Part shown: positions 22,191 to 32,021 of the stretch, one piece after another | Layout: each line of letters begins with the position of its first letter | How positions within the stretch are numbered: the first letter of the stretch is position 1 | IMG/VR virus record: IMGVR_UViG_3300042294_003214 | Span: 1-53,309 of that record | Strand: one strand, 5' to 3' | Length of the DNA stretch: 53,309 bases | Origin: a virus | The notes under the pieces: model-generated | Database searches by the model: none | What the model saw: only the letters and a program-made list of their open reading frames with translations | Told to the model about the DNA's origin: nothing | Translations under genes and position numbers: made by a program

Positions 22191-22892
22191 TTAATAATAA
22201 TATAATTTAAATTCGTTATTGTCAAAAATAATATAACTATTATTTTCAATCCAATCACCGCAATTAAGATAATGTATTTTTTCAATATATTTGTTTTCAG
22301 GTTTGTGAATGTGTCCACATATTACTCCCTTACAATTTCTTTTATCCGCTTGATCTGCCAATTGATTTTCAAAATCAGTAATAAACTTAACAGCGTTCTT
22401 GACTTTGTCTTTAGCCCATTTACTTAAAGAACGCTTATATCCAAATCGTTTCATAGTACGATCTATTTGTATTGCCAACTCATAACCAATTGACCCTAAA
22501 TGAGCCAACCATTTCAACTTAACAACACCATCATATAGATCTCCATGAGTAATGTAATATTTTTTCCAAATATACTCATCACATATTGTTATGTTTTCAC
22601 CGAACTCACTTGGTGAATAGTGTCTTAAAAATTCATCGTGATTACCTATAATATAAATTACCTTGGTTCCTTTTTTAGAATAAGATAAAACCTTACGAAT
22701 AACATTAGTAAAGTTTTGAGTCCAATGATGACGTTTTTTTAATAACCAACCATCAATAAAATCGCCAACAATAAATAAATATTTTGGTTCGTACTGTTTT
22801 AACATATTCAGTAATTGTTCTGCGTTTGATCCTTTACTACCCAAATGAACATCAGATATGAAAATAGCCTCAACTTGTTTTGTTTTAGTCAT
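22191..22892 (-). CDS. LpxH-like calcineurin-type metallophosphoesterase
   Basis: 233 residues. All metal motifs are visible: ISDVHLGSKG (D.H), VGDFIDGW (GD..D), IIGNHDEFLRHY (GNHD), YITHGDLYD and VICGHIHKPE (GH.H). The overall order and the LKKRHHW segment match UDP-2,3-diacylglucosamine diphosphatase and its relatives. LpxH works in lipid A synthesis, so a phage copy may alter the host outer membrane, but a nucleotide or phosphodiester substrate is as likely. Just upstream lies the giant T9SS gene on the same strand. Confidence 0.85.
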   Translation of the reverse strand: MTKTKQVEAIFISDVHLGSKGSNAEQLLNMLKQYEPKYLFIVGDFIDGWLLKKRHHWTQNFTNVIRKVLSYSKKGTKVIYIIGNHDEFLRHYSPSEFGENITICDEYIWKKYYITHGDLYDGVVKLKWLAHLGSIGYELAIQIDRTMKRFGYKRSLSKWAKDKVKNAVKFITDFENQLADQADKRNCKGVICGHIHKPENKYIEKIHYLNCGDWIENNSYIIFDNNEFKLYYY

Positions 22893-22902
22893 AAATAAAT
22901 TA

Positions 22903-25900
22903 TTATCTTAATAATGTAACCGAACCGCTGTATGTGTATTTTTTACCGTTAAAACTGGTTGCATTTACTTGGTAAATATATGCATCTTGTTGACAATCCT
23001 GTCCTTTATTAAAGTCTCTTCCATTCCACCCTTCCTCAGGATTGTACGTTTTATCTGTCATGTATGATTCATAAACCTTTTGACCCCAACGATTAAATAC
23101 AAATATTTCTAATGTTTCAAATCCTGTAGCACTTACTTTGAAAGTCCTATTACATCCAAATCCACATTCTATCGTACTTCCCCCTTTTCCATCAACGTTA
23201 ATCGGACGGAATACATTTGGAATAAACACCGTGATATCTGGCTCAATACGAACACATTCTAGTGTAGAATCATAACAACCGTTAGGACTAATCGCAGTTA
23301 GTTTTATACACTGTAAACCAGTATCTGCCATAAACTGAACTTGGGTTGGTTCAAAAGTATAATCTACTCTTGGTATACCAGGAGTTAGTGGTGGAAAATA
23401 CCAAATATATTTTAAGTTTGAATTGTCGGATATATTTGATTGATTAAAGAAATCAAAATTTGGTTTAGCAATTGTTGTACTTTTTGGATCCGTGGTAAAT
23501 GACGCAACTGGTGTTGGCCAAGCAGTTAATGTAGCGTCAGTAGTATCTTTACAACCATCAGCCTCAACAAACAAATATATCCTGTGATTTCCTGATTTAG
23601 TAAATGTTTGTGATAAAACAGTTTGATTAAATGGATTTGAGTTAAGTGGTGTACTATTAAAATCAGTAACATCCATATACCACTTATAAGTACTACCCAC
23701 AATACTTGGAACCGCAGTATAAGTTGAATTTAACACCAACCCATATCTCTCATCAACACAACCTCTATCAGGTGATATAGTAAAATCAGCAACTGGTTTT
23801 GGTTTAATCGTATAAGTTATAGAATCACTTACAGAACCACAAATATCGGGATCGGTAGTTAAATCTATAGTTGTAACTTTAAAAGTAACTTTTCCACGAA
23901 TAATGTCGAATGGTGTTGCGGTATAGTTAATTCCATTTATACCATTATCAATAATATTCCCGTTACCATCAGGTGTTACCCAATTCCAAGTATATGGCGA
24001 ACTTGGTATTGTTTTAAACCCCACATTAAAAATGGCATCATAAGAACAAACCGATCCATCATCTACAATATCTACCTGAGGTGGACTTTGTATTCTAATA
24101 TTTATTGAATCTTTGTTATCACATCCCGTTCCAGGATCCTTATAATAATATTTAATATTATAAACCCCATCAGGAACATTATTGATTGTAAATTTACCAT
24201 TAGTTACATCAAATGCTGTGGTCGGTAAAGTTGGAAAACTTTTCATCTCACCATCAACACTTGAAATGTTATTTGGATTCATAAAGAAGAATACACTACC
24301 ACGAGTTTTACAAATTGAACTATCACTAACAATATTATAATCGATATCCACAACAGGATTCTCATTAACTTGAATTGTAGTTGTATCCGCAACCCTACAA
24401 GTTGTTGATGTGTCAGCATATACTAATCTGTACTGTCTGGTGAAATTTTCTAATATAGGACTTGATGGGTTGAAATTTCTACCATTAGTTATTGAAGTCC
24501 TATACATCTGATCAGGTGATCCAATATACCAATAACTACTTAGTGGGTTAATAGATGTTGTACTTCTACCTAACATATGTTGATCTATATCGACAATAGT
24601 ACCTGACCTACATAAAGATGGTGCAATACCTGTTTCTAACTTCGGAGTTTTTATTACTGAAAATACCAAAGTATCGGTAGCTAAACAACCTCCTATTGGT
24701 GATGGTGCGAAAAAACCACTAACCGCAGGTGTAAATAACACACTATTATTTAATGGGAATGTAGCAGTAAATTTATAAGTTATAATATTTGTGTCAGGTA
24801 AAGTTAATACGTCAACACCTTGTGGATTAAATGCATAATAATTAATCGCGGGATTTGGTTTATTAATACCACGACCAAACCACTCTTCATTAGTTGCTAA
24901 CGCACCTCCATTTGGAGAATATAGTTGGGAACCTGGGTTAATGTTAAACACACTAGCAAAATCACAAAAGTTTCTACTTGATCCTGCGTTAATTAATGGT
25001 ACAGGAAAGACAGAGATTACGATTGAATCACTTATTCTACATCCATCAACATCGTTTACGTTAAGACGAATAATATTTCCTCTTACAGGTGTTGGTGGTA
25101 CTGGTGGTAAATTAATTAAATTAGATATTATAACTTGATTACCATTAATCGCATTTGGGTTTGATGGATAATTCCATACCGATGTTATCAATCCAGGTTT
25201 GTTTGTAGAAGTAATATTTGGTAGTAATACTATGTTAGTATTTCTACACAAAGACATATTATCAGGTCTATTAATTATTGGTAATGGTTTAACTATTACA
25301 TCCATAGTATCAACATAAGAACATCCAACACCACCATAAGTTAAAAATCCTCTCACTTGATAACTGGTTGTAATCAATGGTGATACATTTAGAATTGATG
25401 TTCTACTTAAAACAACATCAGGGTTTGATATTGGAATCGATCTCCATTGAAAACTATCTATGGCTGCGGTCGTACCAACACCAACTATATTTATTGGTGC
25501 GTCTTTCTCACAAATAGTTCGATTAGGACCAGCACTAACAGGTACTCTTTCATTAATATAAACCATAATAGTATCCAACTGAGAACACCCATTTAAATCC
25601 GTTTTTCTTACAATATATTGACCACTATCTCTTGGTGTAATTTTTTGTGATACAGTATCAGTCAATACTGGTGATACAGGAATTTTATTCCAACGCCAAA
25701 TATTAACACTACCATTACTATTACCACCATCTATGGTGTCAGTTGCACCAAAACAATAACGAACAGAATTTGGTAACTCTTTAATCGGTAAATTACGAGT
25801 AAACACATTTAATAAAGTTGAGTCTTTACAACCATTCAAATCCTGAATAACAACTTTGTAAGAGCTACTAACACCAGGGTTTGTTGGGTTTATTACAAAA

Positions 25901-27750
25901 TTGGAATCAATACCAAAAGTTCTAATAATGTTGTTTGAACCCATACCACCACCATATAGAGTATACCGATAAGTACTACCAAAAGGCGTACCATCTCGTC
26001 CATTTGCCCTAACTATAACTGAAGTTCCAAAACAATTAAAAGTATCCCTAATATTTACATCAACAGGAGGTACCACCAAAACAGAGTCCCAAATATTATC
26101 GTTAGGACAACCATTGGGTGATGGTGGTGCAGTTGTTGTTAACTGTAACCTAATTTTATGCCAACCACCTTGTAAAAATCTATGATTGATCACATTAGGT
26201 CCAACAAAAGTTTGGTAAGTATTAGAATTAGGGCTTGTTTCAATTAAGAATTTAGTATACGAAGGGTTAATAGGAACGACATTTGTTTGAGTATATGAAA
26301 AATCATAGAAGCCACAATTTTTGTTGGTTTTAATGATATTTGCTATAGGAATCCTTCTAACTAAAATACTAAATGATCTTGTAGTACGAGCCGGAATAGG
26401 ACACGCCCTATCTTTGGCGGTAACAACAAAATAATAAGGTAAATTACTCGCCATTTCAGGACCAGGTGTCCAACAAAAACGAACACTATCATATTTTGGT
26501 CCAATCATAGTTCTTTGAATAGGATTATATGCTTTAACAAATGTAGCACCTTTACTAACTAATAATGTTGGCGCGTTCCAAGTAATGTCTGTAGTATCGG
26601 TAACTGCGGTATTATCCCAAGCAGAAATCATAAAACATAATTGTTGTCCAGCACAAACAGAATAACTAAAGTTTGGTTGTGGTGAGGTTAAAACTCCATC
26701 ATTGGTCCATGTTCGTAAAACAGGTGGGTTATTTTCAGGACAAATCCTACTATAAAACTGAATGTCCCTTCGAGTTACACCCATTAAGGTAGGTACTCCT
26801 CCTACCATTTTCCATTGTCGAACCTCTATAATTAAATTAGCAACAAAGGTTCCCATCGGTCTAAACCGTAGATCTCCAGTTACAGGATCTATGCTGATAC
26901 CAATAGGAGGAACCGCAGGTGGTGTTTGAATTGGCGCACCTAAATAAGGTAGTGGTACATTGGCACTGTATGGTGAAAGATATGGCGCCGTAACACCAGG
27001 TCCTGTAAGTGATTGCCCAAAAGAATAACTTAAAGAATCACCATCAGGGTCAATAGCTCCTAAATTGTAAGTAAAATCTTGTCCCGCACAAGTAACCGCA
27101 ACAGGGTCATTTGTAAATGTTGGAGAAGAATTACAAGGTGTTACACACCTATTAATTGTACCTTGAGTATAAAAATTTAAAGCGCCAGGATTTACTAAAG
27201 TAGTTATAGCATCATTTCTACAACAGATACTATAACCTATATTGATTAAACAACAACTAGCCGGAATAGATGCTAAACTAATATTCCCTTCAAATGTATA
27301 CACCTCAATACCAGGAACAAAAGTACCAGGTGTTCTAGTCCCACAATTAGTACAAATGGATTTTTCTCCTGAACATAGTTGTACAACATCAAAACCACTA
27401 ACACCTGTAACCACATTTATATTTTGGGTTCCAAAATTAATTCCAGCACAAGGGCTTGTTGGTAAACCTGAACCTGTAGGTGCAGATCCACCTGTCAATA
27501 TAATTGGAATATTACAAGAAGGACTTAAACTTGTGGGACAATTGGCACAGAGTTGAACACCCTGACAATCTCTATATATCTTAAACTGAACACGATAAAC
27601 ACCTGGTGTGGTTGTACAGACATAAGATATGTCGGAACCAACAACGTGAGAAGCATTTACTTCTTTTTGGGTTACGCCGATTAATGATAATATTAATACA
27701 GATAATAAAAAAATCTTTTTTATAATCTTACCTAAAACTATTTTTTCCAT
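22903..27750 (-). CDS. Giant T9SS-exported surface protein with gliding-motility C-terminal domain
   Basis: 1615 residues. A basic N-terminus, hydrophobic core (KIFLLSVLILSLIGV) and A33/S34 form a signal peptide, followed by ASHVVGSDISYVC, the standard mature start of Bacteroidetes proteins of this kind. The body has many Cys-containing Ig/PKD-like segments with the recurring pattern V-P-V-I..G..(R)..C..D.I. The last 100 residues (VFIPNVFRPINVDGKG, LEIFVFNRWGQKVYES, NGRDFNKGQDCQQDAYIYQV) are the type-B T9SS sorting domain. It should be secreted to the cell surface by the host type IX system. In a phage this is very unusual. Codon use resembles its neighbours. Confidence 0.9.
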   Translation of the reverse strand: MEKIVLGKIIKKIFLLSVLILSLIGVTQKEVNASHVVGSDISYVCTTTPGVYRVQFKIYRDCQGVQLCANCPTSLSPSCNIPIILTGGSAPTGSGLPTSPCAGINFGTQNINVVTGVSGFDVVQLCSGEKSICTNCGTRTPGTFVPGIEVYTFEGNISLASIPASCCLINIGYSICCRNDAITTLVNPGALNFYTQGTINRCVTPCNSSPTFTNDPVAVTCAGQDFTYNLGAIDPDGDSLSYSFGQSLTGPGVTAPYLSPYSANVPLPYLGAPIQTPPAVPPIGISIDPVTGDLRFRPMGTFVANLIIEVRQWKMVGGVPTLMGVTRRDIQFYSRICPENNPPVLRTWTNDGVLTSPQPNFSYSVCAGQQLCFMISAWDNTAVTDTTDITWNAPTLLVSKGATFVKAYNPIQRTMIGPKYDSVRFCWTPGPEMASNLPYYFVVTAKDRACPIPARTTRSFSILVRRIPIANIIKTNKNCGFYDFSYTQTNVVPINPSYTKFLIETSPNSNTYQTFVGPNVINHRFLQGGWHKIRLQLTTTAPPSPNGCPNDNIWDSVLVVPPVDVNIRDTFNCFGTSVIVRANGRDGTPFGSTYRYTLYGGGMGSNNIIRTFGIDSNFVINPTNPGVSSSYKVVIQDLNGCKDSTLLNVFTRNLPIKELPNSVRYCFGATDTIDGGNSNGSVNIWRWNKIPVSPVLTDTVSQKITPRDSGQYIVRKTDLNGCSQLDTIMVYINERVPVSAGPNRTICEKDAPINIVGVGTTAAIDSFQWRSIPISNPDVVLSRTSILNVSPLITTSYQVRGFLTYGGVGCSYVDTMDVIVKPLPIINRPDNMSLCRNTNIVLLPNITSTNKPGLITSVWNYPSNPNAINGNQVIISNLINLPPVPPTPVRGNIIRLNVNDVDGCRISDSIVISVFPVPLINAGSSRNFCDFASVFNINPGSQLYSPNGGALATNEEWFGRGINKPNPAINYYAFNPQGVDVLTLPDTNIITYKFTATFPLNNSVLFTPAVSGFFAPSPIGGCLATDTLVFSVIKTPKLETGIAPSLCRSGTIVDIDQHMLGRSTTSINPLSSYWYIGSPDQMYRTSITNGRNFNPSSPILENFTRQYRLVYADTSTTCRVADTTTIQVNENPVVDIDYNIVSDSSICKTRGSVFFFMNPNNISSVDGEMKSFPTLPTTAFDVTNGKFTINNVPDGVYNIKYYYKDPGTGCDNKDSINIRIQSPPQVDIVDDGSVCSYDAIFNVGFKTIPSSPYTWNWVTPDGNGNIIDNGINGINYTATPFDIIRGKVTFKVTTIDLTTDPDICGSVSDSITYTIKPKPVADFTISPDRGCVDERYGLVLNSTYTAVPSIVGSTYKWYMDVTDFNSTPLNSNPFNQTVLSQTFTKSGNHRIYLFVEADGCKDTTDATLTAWPTPVASFTTDPKSTTIAKPNFDFFNQSNISDNSNLKYIWYFPPLTPGIPRVDYTFEPTQVQFMADTGLQCIKLTAISPNGCYDSTLECVRIEPDITVFIPNVFRPINVDGKGGSTIECGFGCNRTFKVSATGFETLEIFVFNRWGQKVYESYMTDKTYNPEEGWNGRDFNKGQDCQQDAYIYQVNATSFNGKKYTYSGSVTLLR

Positions 27751-27855
27751 ACGCTATTTTTTTGTTCAAATATAAACTAATACTTTAATAAAATATTAGT
27801 TTATTAATAAAAAAATAGTGTAATAATTATTTTTAATAAAAAATAAAGTTTTTTA

Positions 27856-29253
27856 TTACTTAGACTCTTTAATCTTTTCTTTTAATTTTCTCTCAAACTC
27901 GTGAGCAATCATCTTTGTGAACTTAACTGAAGGCGAATCGTCTTTTTCAGAGTCATATCTATATTGCCCTTGTGGTGGTCTTTTACTTCTACCTAAGTAA
28001 TTTAATCCAGATATATTTGTAATACATTTGTGTCCACCTGAGTTGGCCTGAATTAAATCCCAAGTATTAATACCAATCTTGTCTAACATTTCCCTATGCT
28101 CTTCAGTTAATTCGGTGAATGGAGTTTCCATCATATCATTAATATGATCTAAAACCCCTTCTCCCCCTTCCATGGTTGTAAACTTATCACCATATAAAGC
28201 TTCAAAATCTTTAAATGTAAAACCAACACTCTCAGGAACTGCAGATGTTTCACTAACCCATTTGATTGTAGATAATGGAATTGTTCTTTGTTTTAATTGG
28301 TCTTCCCATTTAGATAAAACTTCTTGAGCGATTTCACCTAAATTAACACCTTTAAGTTCTCTTTCTTTTTTGAAAGGATTACAAGATGCTTGTACTAACC
28401 CCATTGGCCAAGCCATAATTAAAAAGTCAGCTTCAGGATTGTTCCTAAATGGTGTATACCTATCATAAGAACCTGGCTTAATCATAGAACCTCCACCATA
28501 TTGAAATATAATATTATCCTCAACTTTAGGATAACCTTTCATAGTTTCTTTATATGCCTCGGCATTCTTTTGTAGTTCTTTGGGGTTTGCGGCATTAGTT
28601 TTTTTCATCCAATCTTTAATGTTTGTTAATATAGACAATAAAGATGGTTCTGAATTTTGTACTAAACCTTCTAAGAAACCTTTTTTGTTTTTAAATGCCA
28701 ATAATAACTTGTTAATAACAAGACCCATTAACATTTTATTTTTTTGTAATGACTTATCTTTATCTAATTTAAAAATATAATTCACAACTTCATCAGGTGA
28801 TATATCATATTTTGCATAATCTGCCGAGTCAACAGTACTGATTAATAATATATCTGAAGATGGGAATAATTCTTTTGGTGAAACTACTTGAGATATTGTT
28901 TCAACATTTGAACGAGATTGTCTAAATGATGTGGACTTGGTACCTTCCGCACCTGCTTGTCTGTCGTGGTGGTCAGTATGAATAACGAACATTGGTTTAC
29001 CGTGAGCAAAGTCAACCAATACTGGCATAACATCACCAGTTGCGTCAAGTTTTTTAACCGCAAATTCTTTATCACCGTATTGGATAACATGTGAATTGAT
29101 AACGTCAATACCATTATCTTCAAGGTATTTCTTCATTGCAATCGCAGTGGTTACACCATCTAAATCTTGGTGAAAATATATTTCTGCTTTAGGATATCTT
29201 TTTCTTAAGGCTGAAATATCACGTATTCCTGATTCCGTTATTCTTCCTTTCAT
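27856..29253 (-). CDS. DHH-family phosphoesterase with tag-like start
   Basis: 465 residues. IYFHQDLDGVTTAIAMKKYL near 25-45 and VIHTDHHDRQ near 90-100 give the DHD-like and DHH metal motifs of the RecJ/NrnA/GdpP superfamily. STVDSADYAKYD is a third acidic site. The C-terminal part has GGHKCITNISGLNYLG, like the substrate-binding GGH of the DHHA1 region. It starts MKGRITESGIRD, with the ITES of the leader family. Probably a nuclease or oligonucleotide phosphodiesterase. Adjacent to tagged genes on the same strand. Confidence 0.78.
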   Translation of the reverse strand: MKGRITESGIRDISALRKRYPKAEIYFHQDLDGVTTAIAMKKYLEDNGIDVINSHVIQYGDKEFAVKKLDATGDVMPVLVDFAHGKPMFVIHTDHHDRQAGAEGTKSTSFRQSRSNVETISQVVSPKELFPSSDILLISTVDSADYAKYDISPDEVVNYIFKLDKDKSLQKNKMLMGLVINKLLLAFKNKKGFLEGLVQNSEPSLLSILTNIKDWMKKTNAANPKELQKNAEAYKETMKGYPKVEDNIIFQYGGGSMIKPGSYDRYTPFRNNPEADFLIMAWPMGLVQASCNPFKKERELKGVNLGEIAQEVLSKWEDQLKQRTIPLSTIKWVSETSAVPESVGFTFKDFEALYGDKFTTMEGGEGVLDHINDMMETPFTELTEEHREMLDKIGINTWDLIQANSGGHKCITNISGLNYLGRSKRPPQGQYRYDSEKDDSPSVKFTKMIAHEFERKLKEKIKESK

Positions 29254-29256
29254 TAA

Positions 29257-29622
29257 TTAGTCAATTCCAAGTAAATGCATTCCTTTATCAATTATGTCTC
29301 CGTGGTCAGAAATACACTGTTTGTATATCATTTTATCTTTTGGTGTCATCTTAGTATTAGTCTCGTAACCCCATACTCCATCATTATCAACACCAATACT
29401 TGATTGATATTTTGCAATTGCTTGAGCACTTTTAGAGTTAGGTAAATTACCGATACTACCATCTAATTTTAATGATTGTCCTGCATCATCTTTAATTCCT
29501 TTTTTATTTAAGAAACATTGGATTGCGATATTAATTTTGTAATTTTCATCCTGTTCTTGGATGACTCTTTTAACGATATTCATTAAATCACCTTCAGTTA
29601 ATTTTATAATTTTCTTTGCCAT
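29257..29622 (-). CDS. Tagged peptidoglycan-binding-domain protein
   Basis: 121 residues from the ATG at 29622 (the frame is open farther upstream, into the preceding gene). Leader MAKKIIKLTEGDLMNIVKRV followed by IQEQ, with LTE and IQE sites. The body matches peptidoglycan-binding domain 1: IAIQCFLNKKG, KLDGSIGNLPNSKSAQAIAK, YQSSIGVDNDGVWGYETNT. It would bind cell-wall polymer, for example as an injected or virion-associated entry factor. Ends 3 nt before the DHH gene. Confidence 0.8.
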   Translation of the reverse strand: MAKKIIKLTEGDLMNIVKRVIQEQDENYKINIAIQCFLNKKGIKDDAGQSLKLDGSIGNLPNSKSAQAIAKYQSSIGVDNDGVWGYETNTKMTPKDKMIYKQCISDHGDIIDKGMHLLGID

Positions 29623-29644
29623 ATTTTTACTATTATACTTAGTT

Positions 29645-30676
29645 TTATGATACTTGTGGAGAACCCCCAAACATTGTAGTAAAAATATTTGAGAATCCGT
29701 CTTTATTATTTAAATTAATACTTCCCATATTAAACAATGAACTTGCAGAGTTACCTGAGTTCCTATTTTTAATGTATTGGTCAATTTCTTCTTTAGATGG
29801 TGTAGTTTCAGGGGTTTGTTGTTTTGTCACCATATCTCCTTTTTCAAAGTTTTGTGCGATATAATCACTTGTTTTTGGGTCTTCTGCAACTTTTTTTCTA
29901 AATTCGGCATCATCTGATAATTTTCTTTCAAAAGTAGATAATGATGGTATTCCAAAGTAAGCTAATAAATTATTTGCCACAATAAATTGTCTAAAAGCAT
30001 TTCTTCTATCTTGTCTTGCTCCAACATTCAACCACCATCTTTTAATGCCTGTTTCAGGTAGAACACCACGTTTTTCAAAATACTTAGATAATCTTTGTCC
30101 TTGGAAATAATCTTTTAATCCTGTTTTGAAACTTCCGCCTGCGATAACCTCTTTACCACCTGCCTTAATTCCACTTAAAGCTTTATTACCAGTAATCATA
30201 TCTAAACCACTTCTTAATTTTGACGCTAACCCCGGACTAACTTTTTCAATTCCTTTAACTGTATTTTGAACTGCAGGTTCTTTAACGTATTTACCTAAAC
30301 TACTAAACTTTTTAGCTATTTGAGGGTTTTTTGCCAAATATTCTGTTAATGTTTTACCTCCTGCTTTCATGGCCGCAGCTCCTCCTCCACTCCCTTTGAA
30401 TAATTTAATAATCGGTTTAGCAATAAAATCACCAACGGTTGGGATTAACGCTATTAACATTAACGCTGCGTATAATTTTTCACCTTTATAGAGGTAGTAA
30501 CATATTAAAGCAATATCAGCAATTTCTCCAACAACAGGAACAAACCCTGCAGCCATTAAAATATTTTCAAAACTAAATAAAGATTCATTAATGGTTCCTT
30601 TTTTGGATTTTTGTTCACTTAAAACTTTATTGGTGATAAGTCCCAATTGTTTTTCAGTTATTATAATTTGACTCAT
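29645..30676 (-). CDS. Tagged membrane protein
   Basis: 343 residues. Leader MSQIIITEKQLGLITNKVLS followed by EQ, with ITE and LSE sites. Residues 30-85 carry two membrane segments (NILMAAGFVPVVGEIADIAL and YAALMLIALIPTVGDFIAKP), the PVVGE-x-P-VGD pattern of toxin-like pretoxin domains and phage membrane proteins. A long basic, Lys/Gly-rich middle follows, and an acidic Ser/Asn tail. It may be an ejected protein that inserts in the host membrane. A GATATTTATAATT box precedes the gene. Confidence 0.72.
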   Translation of the reverse strand: MSQIIITEKQLGLITNKVLSEQKSKKGTINESLFSFENILMAAGFVPVVGEIADIALICYYLYKGEKLYAALMLIALIPTVGDFIAKPIIKLFKGSGGGAAAMKAGGKTLTEYLAKNPQIAKKFSSLGKYVKEPAVQNTVKGIEKVSPGLASKLRSGLDMITGNKALSGIKAGGKEVIAGGSFKTGLKDYFQGQRLSKYFEKRGVLPETGIKRWWLNVGARQDRRNAFRQFIVANNLLAYFGIPSLSTFERKLSDDAEFRKKVAEDPKTSDYIAQNFEKGDMVTKQQTPETTPSKEEIDQYIKNRNSGNSASSLFNMGSINLNNKDGFSNIFTTMFGGSPQVS

Positions 30677-30708
30677 TTTTTTGTTTTAATTATAAATATC
30701 CATAAAAC

Positions 30709-30735
30709 AAAAAAAAGGGTCGTTAAACCCTTTTA
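30709..30735 (-). terminator. Rho-independent terminator overlapping a stop codon
   Basis: Minus strand AAAAGGGT, loop TTAACG, ACCCTTTT then more T. The stem begins inside the stop codon of the methyltransferase gene. Confidence 0.8.
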
Positions 30736-31596
30736 CTTAAACTCTATTTTAGTTTGTTTATTTAAATCAATAAAATGTTGTACCCTTTCTTGTCCAACTT
30801 TGGTATAGTTTTCACTCAGTTCGATTCCAATCCATCTACGACCCAAGGTTTCCGCAGCAACCAAACTAGTTCCGCTGCCAGCGAATGGGTCGAGAACAAT
30901 ATCATTTTTATAAGTAAGAATCTTAATGGCCTTTATTGGAACATCCATTGAAAATGTGGCTTTGGTTTGTTGTTTTGTGTCCGCAAAATATTCCCACTGA
31001 CCATAAACCAAAGACATAAATTCTTTCTTGTCTTCTTCTTGATAAACCGCTTTAGTTTTTACAGTACCATCTTCTTGTTCCATATCAACCATTTCAGCTT
31101 TCCATTGTGGTTCACCTTTAACTTTTTTAATACGGTCTTTCTTATAGGCTAATATTACACATTCTTTTGGGTTATAAATGTATGGGCTACTTGGTGACAT
31201 CCATGAACCCCAAGCTGTAGTCTTACTTCTGTGTGGTGAGTTCTCATCAAGGTCAACTAACCCATAGAATTGGAACCCGACAGATTTCATCACTGACCAA
31301 AACTCAGCCATAAATAAAACCCTACCTCCTCTATCTTGAACATTAACTTCGTAGGGAATGTTTATAGCAACCCTACCATCATCCTTTAAAAGTCGGAAAG
31401 ATTCAGTTAACCATTCTTTTGTCCATTCCCAATAATCAGACATTGGCATCCTATCATCACAACTATCATAATCAATACCCACATTATATTTTGGGCTTGT
31501 AACTATCAAATCAATTGTCGATTCGGGAATTTCTTTCATAACTTGTACGGAATCCCCATTGATTATGGTGTTAATAATATTTTCTAATTCTCTCAT
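30733..31596 (-). CDS. DNA methyltransferase, N4/N6 type, with SPKYN variant
   Basis: 287 residues. Motif IV reads DLIVTSPKYNVGIDY, where the usual (S/D)PP(Y/W) is SPKY. Motif I is at the end (VLDPFAGSGTSLVAAETLGR, WIGIEL), giving the beta-type motif order. RLLKDDGRVAINIPYEV is motif V-like. No restriction partner is visible, so it is a solitary phage methylase, probably to evade host restriction. Methylates A or C; specificity unknown. It overlaps the DUF3310 gene by 4 nt and ends in a terminator. Confidence 0.88.
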   Translation of the reverse strand: MRELENIINTIINGDSVQVMKEIPESTIDLIVTSPKYNVGIDYDSCDDRMPMSDYWEWTKEWLTESFRLLKDDGRVAINIPYEVNVQDRGGRVLFMAEFWSVMKSVGFQFYGLVDLDENSPHRSKTTAWGSWMSPSSPYIYNPKECVILAYKKDRIKKVKGEPQWKAEMVDMEQEDGTVKTKAVYQEEDKKEFMSLVYGQWEYFADTKQQTKATFSMDVPIKAIKILTYKNDIVLDPFAGSGTSLVAAETLGRRWIGIELSENYTKVGQERVQHFIDLNKQTKIEFK

Positions 31597-31823
31597 ATTT
31601 TATTTTTTTCTAAATTTTGTATTTTTCTTTCAAGGTACCATAATGCTTTTTTTAGATCTTGAAGTTCTTTATCTGTACCTTTCTTTCCCGCTCTTGAAAT
31701 ATACTTTACAGTATTACCAAGGTGAAAGTCAAGGTTCCAAACCTCAATAACTTTAATTACCTCATATGGGTTACTTTCTCCCCCATAATGACTTGGGTGA
31801 TTAACCATTTCTTTTTCTTCCAT
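31593..31823 (-). CDS. DUF3310 phage protein
   Basis: 76 residues. NHPSHYGGESNPYEVIKVIE, then FHLGNTVKYISRAGKKGTD and DLKKALWYLERKI, is the full signature of DUF3310 (phage SaV-like) proteins. The family is almost confined to phages and prophages and its biochemical role is uncertain; a link to nucleotide metabolism has been suggested. Overlaps the methyltransferase start by 4 nt, so both are translated together. Confidence 0.9.
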   Translation of the reverse strand: MEEKEMVNHPSHYGGESNPYEVIKVIEVWNLDFHLGNTVKYISRAGKKGTDKELQDLKKALWYLERKIQNLEKNKI

Positions 31824-31831
31824 ATTATTTT

Positions 31832-32020
31832 TTATATACTTTTAACCACATAATAATTCTTCGCGTATTTTGATTCTTCTATAATATTTTCTTCAACCAA
31901 TTTATTAATTAAATTTATGGTATCATCCATTGATTGATTAAGGATGTATTTCGATATGTAATCGATATGTATGGGTTGCCTGAGTTTACCCAATAAGTTT
32001 TTGATAATTTTTTGTTCCAT
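31832..32020 (-). CDS. Small winged-helix-like protein
   Basis: 62 residues. MEQKIIKNLLGKLRQPIHID, then YILNQSMDDTINLINKLVEE and NIIEESKYAKNYYVVK: three helices and a beta wing, as in small winged-helix DNA-binding proteins. The spacing is tight with both neighbours (8 nt and 1 nt). A regulator of the surrounding early operon is plausible. Confidence 0.62.
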   Translation of the reverse strand: MEQKIIKNLLGKLRQPIHIDYISKYILNQSMDDTINLINKLVEENIIEESKYAKNYYVVKSI

Positions 32021-32021
32021 A

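Noticed and set aside
22903-27750. Window being host chromosome because of the T9SS protein
   Set aside because: DUF3310, homing endonuclease, solitary methyltransferases, tagged proteins, lysis genes and dense small genes on both sides point to phage. Chimeric assembly remains possible and is listed as a check.
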